From contig JASKOT010000009.1 in NCBI GenBank assembly GCA_032158125.1, forward strand, positions 124,001-188,000: a DNA stretch of 64,000 nt, read 5' to 3'. The position numbers and the translations under genes are program-made. Below the pieces are notes generated by a model. The model did not search any database. It was not told the origin of the DNA and was given only the letters and a program-made list of their open reading frames with translations. Source of the stretch: Papiliotrema nemorosa (Eukaryota > Basidiomycota > Tremellomycetes > Tremellales > Rhynchogastremaceae). Below are positions 56,074 to 64,000 of this stretch, one piece after another. The first letter of the stretch is position 1. Each line of letters opens with the position of its first letter.

Positions 56074-57618
56074 ATGCTCACCTCTCTCATCACCCTCTTG
56101 CCCCTCTTGGCGGTAACCTCCGCTTCTCCCGTCTCCCTCTCCAAGAAATGGGTCTACGAAAAGTACTTTGATCTGCAGGGTCATCGAGGTGGGCGTGGGG
56201 AGACGGTGGAGAAGTGAGTCGGTGGTACGTTGTACGGGATGATGCTGATTCTAGCACCCTCCCTTCTTTCGCCGAGGGGATTCTCAATGGTGTCACTTCT
56301 CTCGAGATGGATTGTAAGTCATACCCTTGAATATGGGATCGGTGGGGATAGTTCCTAACATCTTAGGCGGTTTGACCAAAGACGGAGAGGTCGTCGTATG
56401 GCATGATGAGAACATTGTCGCGACGAAATGCAGGGATACCCAGCCTGCCTTCCCGAACGACCCGCAATACCCTTATGTCGGGCAATACATTGCCAACTTG
56501 TGAGCCTAACCATTGCGACCTTTGCGAGGGTTATGCTGAATCATAGGACCTTGGCTCAGATCAAGACTCTCGACTGTGGATCCCTCCGACAAAACGACTT
56601 TCCTCTCCAGGGTGAGCCCAGACTACCCTCCAAGGCTGACATCCAGAGGTCTACCCGGGAACCAAGATTTCCACCCTGCAAGAAATGTTCGACTTTGTCA
56701 AGTGCGCAACGGACCAACCCATCTTGTTCAACATTGAATCCAAGGTCGATGGGGATTTCCACAACCTCACTAGAACCCCTGAAGACTTTGTCGCTGCGAT
56801 GGGGGCTGTCTTTGTCGCTCAGGGAGCAGATGTCGTCGATAGGATCACCCACCAATCTTTCGACGTGAGTCTGGGGCGACAACCCCGACATGAGTTGGGT
56901 CGGAGGCTGATGTATAGTGGAGATCCCTGATCATCTCAAAGAGGGACTTCCCTGCACTTCGAACTTCTGCTCTTTGCGACGATACCACCAGTGAGCTACG
57001 CGCTAAGGGTGTACAAGATTGCTTATGGTAGTCTACAAGAACCCAGAGGTCGGAATCACTGGCAACTTGACCACTCACGGAGAAGGACCGTCAAAGGACC
57101 GTCAAACTGGCTCGCCGGTATTGACATTGACTCGTTTAATGGTTCCACCATCGGAGAACGAGTTGCTCGAGCCGCTCATTCCATCCATGCCGATTTCCTC
57201 TCCCCGGTCGGGACATCTGTGAGTCGTCCCCACACCGAAGAGCTCTACTGATAACAGTATGCCTCTTTGAGCAACGATCCCAACCTCCCCGGCTGGATCC
57301 CTTTCACCAACGCTTCAATGGTCGACACGGCCCACAGCCTCGGAATGCAGGTCAAGACCTGGACACCCAAGTGCGTCCGACCAAATAACGAGGGGAGTCA
57401 ACGTGCTGATGATCAGCCGAAAGAACGTCTTGTCGTATCTCCTCGCTTTGGGCGTGGACGGCGTGATCACCGACTACCCGCACGAATTTCGACGACATCT
57501 CCTACGAGAGGGATACTCTCTCCCGCCGATGGGTGACGAGAAGAGGATCTATCAGTGTTTGAACAAGGACAACCAGGTGACTGGGGACGCTTTGGACGGA
57601 TGGGGATACAAGCACTAG
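56074..57618 (+). pseudogene. Secreted glycerophosphodiester phosphodiesterase, frameshifted
   Basis: GDPD-family enzyme that would hydrolyse glycerophosphodiesters outside the cell. The signal peptide MLTSLITLLPLLAVTSASP is followed by FDLQGHRGGRGETVEN (catalytic His), VTSLEMDCGLTKDGEVVVWHDENI (metal ligands and second His), PILFNIESKVDG, DVVDRITHQSFDWRSL and GITGNLTTHGEGPS. There an 11-bp tandem duplication (57084-57105) shifts the frame; reading on gives a foreign tail that stops at 57222. The correct frame resumes right after with NWLAGIDIDSFNGSTIGERVARAAHSIHADFLSP-type sequence, VKTWTP, GVDGVITDYPHEF and ends GWGYKH at 57616-57618. Everything else, including introns, looks intact, so this is a recent break, a strain allele or a sequencing error. 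Confidence 0.75.
57084..57105 (+). repeat. 11-bp tandem duplication inside the GDPD gene
   Basis: AGGACCGTCAA occurs twice in direct tandem (57084-57094 and 57095-57105). Eleven is not a multiple of three, so the second copy shifts the reading frame; with one copy the flanking conserved protein blocks are in the same frame. Confidence 0.9.
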
Positions 57619-58029
57619 ACTGGTCGGGGCTTGCGACGAATGCGGAGGAGCACAATGTGTGTGGAGGTGGTGGGCAGATGGGGATGAGGATGTCAGGAGC
57701 AGATCAGCCTGGAACATTACACCAAAACGGCGCAATGAGCCGATCATGTAGCGACACACACTCTTTTAAACAGGATCAGAATGACATTTGGGCTCATTAT
57801 AATGCACGATATGTAGCTTTGCACTGTCGACCCATGCGTTTGTCGCAGATGACCGAATCGGTGACCGGTGATGACGAGATTAGTCGCGAACTCGAGTCGA
57901 CTGTAGCAGATCAATCAGACATTTACATATATATACCAACGATTGAACCTGCAACGCAGTCTACACACATCAACCAGCAGCGGGCACAGTCTTGCGTAGA
58001 AAGGACAACCACTCATACATACGTTGACC
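57619..58029. other. Intergenic region
   Basis: 411 bp before the first GST. Plus-strand frames run through it but have no family likeness. A TTTACATATATATAC stretch (about 57920-57935) may serve as a TATA element. Confidence 0.35.
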
Positions 58030-59085
58030 ATGAGCAATCTCACCTTCTACGAGCTCACCAATACTCCCGGGTCCGACGAGACCTTTTCCCCTCACGTCTG
58101 GAAGACCAAGGTTGATCTTGCGTGAGTGGACCCATCACATCCACCATATCCCCGGTCGTGTACGCCTTAGTACCCCCTGTCACAAGGACAAAAGGCGACG
58201 AAGTGGAGAAACGAGCTGAGCCTCAGGATCTTAGGTGTGAACCCTGACAAGTCGGTCAAATTGTCTTTCCCTCAGATCAGAGGAGACCTCTCTCGAGAAT
58301 CAGGAAACGACAAGATCACCGTTCCAACCATCAAGACTCCCTCGGGGGAGTATATCACTGATTCATTTGCTATCGCAGAATACGTATGTCCACACCACCC
58401 TCACGCAATCTCCTTTGTCCTATCACGATCTGCTACTCCTCGTTCGACGCACTACATATAGCTATATGGGATTGTCGGGATACGCTGACGAGTAGCTCGA
58501 CAAGGAATATGGCAAAGAGGGCAAGAGACTTTTCCCAGGGGACAAAGCTGGTCATAGCTTGATCAAATTCTTAGAGCAATGGGTCAACTTTCAATTCGGA
58601 GCTGAACTGCGACCCCTCATCGGGCCCAAGGTGAGTCCTCGGCACCTGCGCACCATGAGACATCCTTTCCTGCTTCTCCTCCGTCCCGGACGTCGCGCTG
58701 ATGATAGATCTACGCCAAATTGGACCAACCTTCCAAAGACTACTGGCTCGTCGCCCGATTCTCCAACGATCCCTCCAAACTCGAAGCTTTCCTAGAGAAA
58801 GTCGACGACCCTCAAACGATCCAATCTCAACCCCCAGCTGCTCGAGAGAAGCTACAGCTCATCGAGTCGTTGTTGAACTACAACCAGACCAAACCGCAAA
58901 ATGGCGGTTGGCTGTTAGGTGCCGAACCTTCTCATGCGGATGCGTTATTGTTTGGATGGTATGCTTTCAGCAGAGTGAACCCGATCTGGGAGAAGGAACT
59001 GTGGGGGCATGAGAGTCTGCCTTTGGTCAAGCAGTGGGTGGAGAAGATCAAGAGGGTCGTCGGGGAGGAAGAGCTGCCTCATTAG
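58030..59085 (+). CDS. Glutathione S-transferase, etherase/FuA-like class (copy 1)
   Basis: Cytosolic two-domain GST. MSNLTFYELTNTPGSDETFSPHVWKTKVDLA begins the thioredoxin-like domain; FSPHVWKTK holds the expected active-site Ser region. Then LSFPQIRGDLSRESG, VPTIKTPSGEYITDSFAIAEYLDKEYG (the VP and DS glutathione-binding motifs). The helical C-terminal domain has FLEQWVNFQFGAELRPLIGPK, EKLQLIESLLNY, WLLGAEPSHADALLFGWYAFSRV and ends VGEEELPH at 59083-59085. Introns at about 58122-58230, 58385-58496 and 58632-58707. Related to basidiomycete etherase-type (GTE/FuA) GSTs; the substrate is unknown. A paralog lies 540 bp downstream on the same strand. Confidence 0.82.
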
Positions 59086-59624
59086 GGCGGTAGGAGTTGG
59101 ACATGCTTGGGAACTATAAGTCGCTCGGATAGATTGCCAAAAAGCTCAGTGACCTTTGTCCACGCCAGTCGGGGGGAGTGTTCACCTCGAGTGAATATGT
59201 GATGTGACTCGACGTTTCATGGTTCACTTGAAGATCTCTCTGGTGAGATGCACGCTCACCATTCACCATTCTTTTACGACGAGATCATCAGAATTCACCA
59301 CAAGGATGCGTCGGGGTACACCGTCGATTTCGGCCAGAGTAACCGCCTTCCGGGAAAGCCGGAGGACGAAACACCTTGAGCCTATATGTCCTTCTCAATC
59401 TGCGTGCGCCCATCTCGTTGTATTGCCGTCGACCGAAGATCATCGTTTGACTGGACCGAAGAGATACGATGCTTACAAATGAGCGTGGCAGTTTGATTCA
59501 GGACTGGATTGTCCTTTGATCGCACTTTCAACAAACGATATTCCCCTAAACCGCTCTTCAATTCGACACCACATCACTTTGTCATCTGTAAACTCGCCTG
59601 ATCGCCTGGAGTAGACAGTGTATC
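59086..59624. other. Intergenic region between tandem GSTs
   Basis: 539 bp without a supportable gene; one plus-strand frame (59204-59482) is not family-like. It likely holds the terminator of copy 1 and the promoter of copy 2. Confidence 0.4.
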
Positions 59625-60650
59625 ATGTCGAAAGTCGACTTCACCCTGTACGCCCTGTCGACTGAATCCGGTGGAGGAGTGTACTTCTCCCCGTTTGTCT
59701 GGAAGACCAAGCTCGATCTTGCGTGAGTTGTCGTTGTTTTTGCATCAAGCCCCCTCTGTACTTTCCCCCTATAAACCACCCGATTCACGTGTCTGGTAAT
59801 TCAATTCTGTGTAGCAGAGCTGGAGCTCGGCTTGGTACTGATACATAGAATCCTGGATATCTCACCGTCCGAAGAGAAACTTCTGACATGGCCCGAGATA
59901 AGAGGAGATTTAGCTCGGGAAACGGGAAATGACAAGGTCACCGTTCCAACCCTCAAACTGAGCTCGAGGGAGTATCTCACAGATTCGTGGGTCATTGCGG
60001 AATACGTGAGTCCATCAATGTCGAATGCCATCCTGGAACAGAGCTCTCGAGCAGAAGATGGGACGTGGGATGTGGAGGCTGATAACAGCTCGAGAAGACT
60101 TATGCGAAAGGTGGGAAAACGCTCTTTCCCGGTGGAGAAACTACAAAGTGTCTGGTCAGATTTCTCGATGGGTGGGCGGATGAAGTCTTAGCGGACGAAG
60201 TATACCCCGTAGCTGCTGTCGAGGTGAATCGCCCTTTCCCCAGTTTTGCTCCAAGTTGGGAGAAGCTCACGATAGATCTACAACATTCTAGATGATTTCA
60301 ACAAGAAATTCTGGGAACAACTCCGATACAAAAGTGATACTGTCCGTTGCGCACGATTCCTCTCCAACGGATCCGACCCGGAGTTCGTCTCTGGTAAAAT
60401 AACCAAAGCTCGAGCGGTCTTGCAGGTCTTGGAAGATATGCTCAAATGGCAAATTGACCGAAACCCCTCGGCGGTGTGGTTAGCGGGAGAGAAACCTTCT
60501 CATGCTGATTCGTGCGTTGCGGGATGGTACGTCTATAGTCGGGTCTCCAAGAGGTTCTTGGAGGAAGTGTGGGAGTGGGAGGGTTTGCCTTTGGTCAAAG
60601 CATGGGTGGAACGAGTCAACAAACTGCTGGATGCGCCTGAGATGCCGTAG
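59625..60650 (+). CDS. Glutathione S-transferase, etherase/FuA-like class (copy 2)
   Basis: Tandem paralog of the preceding GST with the same intron positions. MSKVDFTLYALSTESGGGVYFSPFVWKTKLDLA aligns block by block with copy 1; then WPEIRGDLARETGNDKVTVPTLK, TDSWVIAEYLEKTY, FLDGWADEVLADEVYPV, and WLAGEKPSHADSCVAGWYVYSRVSKRF against the matching copy-1 block. It ends LLDAPEMP at 60648-60650. The middle (YNILDDFNKKFWEQLRYKSD) has diverged. All active-site motifs remain, so both copies are probably functional. Its stop is 177 bp from the convergent stop of IFA38. Confidence 0.82.
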
Positions 60651-60826
60651 AGAAATCAAGTCCAAGGTTTCGTCATGACCACTAGGGACGCAGTTGCTAT
60701 TGCTCACTGGCGATGTTGCATGGAGGCCATGATATCTATTTTGGCCGGCTCCGCCTTTTCTGCCTAATCCTTCACTACCCTCATCCCAGTCCGCTCCAGT
60801 CGAGCGCATTTTGACTATTCTTCTTC

Positions 60827-62163
60827 CTACTCCTGCTTCTGCTCCCTCGCCTTCTTTCGCAGAGCCCTCTTTCGGATATCTCGGTGCATCGAATCCACCA
60901 CTCGCATGCCCAGATACTCTGAGAAATACCCAAAGTACCCCACGACGTAGTCCATGATGGCGTGAGACCAGAAAGGGGTAAACTCGTGTGCTCGTCCTTG
61001 GGCACCTCGAGGGGTGCCGATGGAAGAAAGGGCAGATTTGACCCATGATTTGGGAGTGGGGACAGTGATGGATGCTCGTCGGATCTTGGACATGTTTGTC
61101 ACCTGCAAACGGTCAGCCTTGGGGTTGGTACAAGTCACCTGTGAGACTCACAACAAAGGCGGGTTGAGCTATGGTAACCACAACACCTTGGTGTTTCACC
61201 TCCTCGGCGAGAGCCCTGGTCCAAGTGGTGAGTCCTCCCTTGGTGCACGAGTAGACGGCTACAAGAGACGAAGGAATTCGACCAGACATGGAGCCAACAT
61301 TGAGGATGAGCGACTTGGGTTTTCCTCGACCAGACGATCGAGCAATGAGGGAAGGTAAGACGGCTCGAGTGATTTGAAGGGTCGCCAGGGTGTTCTGATG
61401 ATGAGTTTGCACAACGACTCGTGAGAGAGGTGCTTACGACTTGCACGATAGTCTCGAGCTCCTCTGGAGTGGTCTCGGCAAAAGGAACGGGCATCTCATG
61501 GGAAGATCCGGCATTGTTGACTGTTTATAAGCTGGACTTAGACGTCACGACTTACCAAGCACGGCCAGGTCCAGGTCCTTGACGGCATTGCCAATCTGGG
61601 AGAACACTGTAGATCGGGACTCGGGATTCGCAAGGTCCACCACGAAGATTTTGGTTTGCACCTTGTACTTGGTCTCTTCCCATCAGCGGGGTTTCAAACA
61701 CCAAAGAGGTACAAGTGGACTGACGGAGTTCATTGGCAATGTCATTGAGGGCCGACTCTCGTCTAGCCACCAGGATAATGTTGTACTTTTTAGCTGCGAG
61801 CTGTCTGGCCCATTCGGGTCCGATACCGCTCGTCGCACCAGTGATCAAAGCCCAAGAGGGTTTTCCTCGACTCTGGAAGGATTTGACCTAGAGATGAGCT
61901 GACCGAGAGAGGAAAACTAGCGGCAGCTCACATCTTTGCCAGAAATCACAGTGAGCTCTGCAAAAAGTCTAAGCAAGGAGTAGAGCCCTCGAGCGAGGAA
62001 GAAAGCCCCAAAAGCGGAGAGGATGAGCGTTTGGACCGGCAAGTCGACCACTGATCATCAGCTTCTCAACAATACGAGCTGACCTACCAAATTCATGACC
62101 CAAAATCGAGTACGTTGGGTGAATGATGCCCTTTCCGTGGATATGAATCGTATCTGCGACCAT
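60827..62163 (-). CDS. IFA38: Very-long-chain 3-oxoacyl-CoA reductase (Ifa38/KCR)
   Basis: ER membrane ketoreductase of fatty-acid elongation; an SDR-family enzyme using NADPH. From 62163: [22 protein letters not shown], a membrane span [25 protein letters not shown], then [33 protein letters not shown] (GxxxGIG cofactor loop), VLVNNAG-type [48 protein letters not shown] (catalytic Ser and YxxxK), [17 protein letters not shown], and a C-terminal hydrophobic end followed by a basic tail [14 protein letters not shown], compatible with ER retention. Stop at 60827-60829. Five introns, all in frame. Confidence 0.88.
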
Positions 62164-62268
62164 GATGAGGCTTCTATGTCGTTGTTGAGGGCACAGAGAA
62201 AGTCAACCCCCCCGGTTGGAAGGGGGAACGCGGTCCCTCCGGGCAATCGGCAACCTCCGCTTGGGCAG

Positions 62269-62276
62269 TCACGTGA
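62269..62276. promoter_or_regulatory. TCACGTGA E-box in the IFA38/62476 divergent promoter
   Basis: A perfect 8-bp palindrome TCACGTGA, 106 bp before the IFA38 start and 200 bp before the other start. TATAAA follows at 62335-62340. bHLH or bZIP regulators bind such sites. No functional proof. Confidence 0.4.
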
Positions 62277-62475
62277 TTTCACTCAGCAACACACGTCAAC
62301 CACCTTCGTTCCCCTTCCCTCATCACCTCGTCCATATAAAACACAAAGCCCCTTGTTTGATGCACCATCCCCACCTTCTTCTCTCTCCTCACTTTGATCT
62401 TCTCGCTCCTAATGCGAGAGACACACTGACTGCCGCCCTCTTTCGTTCGGTCAAAAGTCAGGCACGGCATTCATC

Positions 62476-64000
62476 ATGCCGTCGAGGAAGAAGGCGCCCT
62501 CTTCCTCGGGTACACCCAGGATCAAGCGGCTCAAAGCTTCTGCTGATGTCGCCTCGGGCACGAACGTCAACACAGACACCTCATCTCATAGTGAAGCTCC
62601 TCCGCGAGTCGGGGGACGAGCCAGTGCAGGCCACATGCACGTCGAAGAAGTCATCGTGATTGACTCTTCCCCCTCAAGTTCCCCTGTACTGATTGCTATA
62701 TCCCCTCCACCTACTCCTTCACCCATCGCCAAAGGGAACAGAGCATGGAAAATGGATTTTGAACAGTGCAAAGTTAAATGGGCAGCATTTGGCGAGATTG
62801 AGGGTTATGCAGGGATGATGGGGACCATTCAAGGTGATACCTCTTCGTCAAAGTGGCTGATGATAGAGTACGGGGCGGGCGAAACGGATGATTCGACCAG
62901 GTTCAAATTGGTCTACGAAGATATAGAGGGTCGAGGAGGTAATATAGCCCTTGACATTGTATACAATAGTAGGTGAAAGGGTGGTTCTTGCTGATCATCA
63001 GCATTGGACGAGTATCCAGAACAATACGATATCCTGGTCTATTCCGAAGGAAAGGTCAATAGACAAGCCGAAAAGACATTTAGTCGTTTCGCCAAAATCC
63101 ATCATCTCCCTCTACCTGCCCTATATTCCCGCATTCTGGCTTCACTACAAGGAGATGACGAGGCAAACGGAGGCAAGGGTGTTGTGGCCTCGCAAGAGGA
63201 AGACGAGGAGACTGAAGAGGAGCTTGACGAGGATGAGATGGACGATGCGGGAGGTGACATCACATTCAAAAACATCTCGATGGCTTCCTTTTCCCGAGAT
63301 TCAGACTGGTCGAGCTTGAGAGAGTGAGTGGCAGTCTGGTCGTTACTGACCAAAGGCATTTTGAACAGGCAAAGGCAATGGGATTCCGACCCGGTCTCAC
63401 CAAGCTCGACCTAGATCATGTGAGCTCTTGACGATAGGGAGCTGAGATCAGGTCTTGTCCTTCTCCATACCTCTGAAGAACCTTCCCATCGACCCCAACA
63501 TGCTTGCCATTTGGGACGACGGGCTGGTGGACGCGTGGAAAGACGATCAGCGTTTCACCATGCTTATCAAAATCGAGTCGTATCCTCCTCACCCAGATAA
63601 GATGGAGTTCTTTCTAGGTTTTCACAAGAACTGTGCGTATTTTTCAGGAGTAATCCTGACGGTAGACAAACCCTCTGCTACGGAAATAACCGAGACCTTG
63701 CGACGTATTGGCGGTCTTCGTCCATTCTACCTCTCCACCGCTTTGTTAGGGTTTCTCAAGGTCTTCGCTCGAGCATACAAAGTCCGGACCAGCTTTCCTG
63801 TCGACTGGGCAAAAGCCGACTCGATCGCTTTCGACGAAGAAAAGGCGAGTGCGGTCTTTCAGAATGGTGAAGTGCCTTTTGGGAATGGGTCTGTCGAGGA
63901 AGAAGGGGATCCGATATCCAAAGGTTTCGACTCGAATGTGCCATTGTGCGCCTTCTGGTGGACTATTAGGAGATTCATCGAGGCGAACAAGTACTGCTTG
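62476..64000 (+). CDS. PARP/ubiquitin-conjugating (UBE2Q-like) family protein, 5' part only
   Basis: Starts MPSRKKAPSSSGTPRIKRLKA, a basic N-terminus that could be nuclear, followed by a Ser/Pro-rich linker and a first fold: MDFEQCKVKWAAFGEIEGYAG, MIEYGAGETDDSTRFKLVYEDIEG, then LDEYPEQYDILVYSEGK. An acidic stretch (EEDEETEEELDEDE) leads to SLREHFEQAKAMGFRPGLTKLDLDHVLSFSIPLKNLPIDPNML, then IESYPPHPDKMEFFLGFHKNYKPSATEI and PFYLSTALLGFLKVFARAYKVRTSFPVDW. These blocks match fungal proteins that carry a PARP catalytic or UBE2Q-like E2 domain. The catalytic end is beyond base 64000, so which it has is not visible. Introns at about 62967-63001, 63327-63358, 63421-63453 and 63632-63665. Confidence 0.55.

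Noticed and set aside
57555..58115. A 186-residue plus-strand frame across the GDPD end and the first GST exon
   Set aside because: It overlaps the true C-terminal exon of GDPD and the GST start in other frames; there are no recognisable motifs.
1..64000. CRISPR arrays, insertion sequences, retrotransposons and rRNA
   Set aside because: No regularly spaced repeats, transposase, reverse transcriptase or rRNA-like stretches were seen. tRNA genes could not be excluded without a folding search.

Overview
This window looks like chromosomal DNA from a basidiomycete fungus, most likely a tremellomycete (Cryptococcus/Kwoniella-like yeast). The evidence is gene-dense, intron-rich DNA whose introns are mostly 35-70 nt, with GTGAGT/GTAAGT-type donors and a CTGAC/CTGAT/CTAAC branch point close to the acceptor, plus a fused glutaminase-IGPS-PRAI TRP1 gene. 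About 35 protein genes can be supported, nearly all multi-exon. I see no rRNA, CRISPR or transposon, and no tRNA I could support by eye. Splice junctions below were read from reading frame and splice consensus, so spans are coding spans (start codon to stop codon, introns included).

Layout. 1-17580 is mostly housekeeping: a USP48-like deubiquitinase (3' end cut by the window edge), a lipidated EGO/Ragulator-like adaptor, Dlt1, a nuclear Dot5-type peroxiredoxin, a REX4-like exonuclease, clathrin light chain, an unrecognised protein, Loa1-like acyltransferase, TRP1 and an aldehyde dehydrogenase. 15852-23279 may form a nitrogen or polyamine module: aldehyde dehydrogenase and amino-acid/GABA-type permease are divergent over a promoter with a GATA palindrome, followed by HRI1 and a secreted agmatinase. 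23366-43933 is rich in transport and regulation: three MFS carriers (one alpha-glucoside type), three Zn2Cys6 transcription factors (one with a MAL-activator-like DNA-binding end), a PLC-like phosphodiesterase, a Tfc7-like phosphatase, and a GH3 beta-glucosidase divergent from a sugar transporter across a promoter with repeated CGG elements.

43934-64000 holds a secreted double-psi-barrel protein, a Ser-rich protein with SxIP-type motifs, a NoxR (p67phox-like) NADPH-oxidase regulator, three unrecognised proteins (two of them acidic neighbours with similar tails), an NTF2-like protein with a possible mitochondrial presequence, a secreted glycerophosphodiesterase broken by an 11-bp tandem duplication, two tandem glutathione S-transferases, the fatty-acid-elongation ketoreductase Ifa38, and the start of a PARP/E2-type protein that runs off the right edge.

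The most checkable oddities are the 11-bp duplication that frameshifts the secreted phosphodiesterase, a GC-AG intron in DOT5 and a second non-canonical junction in the permease, two micro-exons at the start of LOA1, the GATA palindrome between ALDH and permease, the TCGGACTA repeats between the sugar transporter and the beta-glucosidase, and NoxR in a yeast-like genome. I found no clearly undescribed molecular system.
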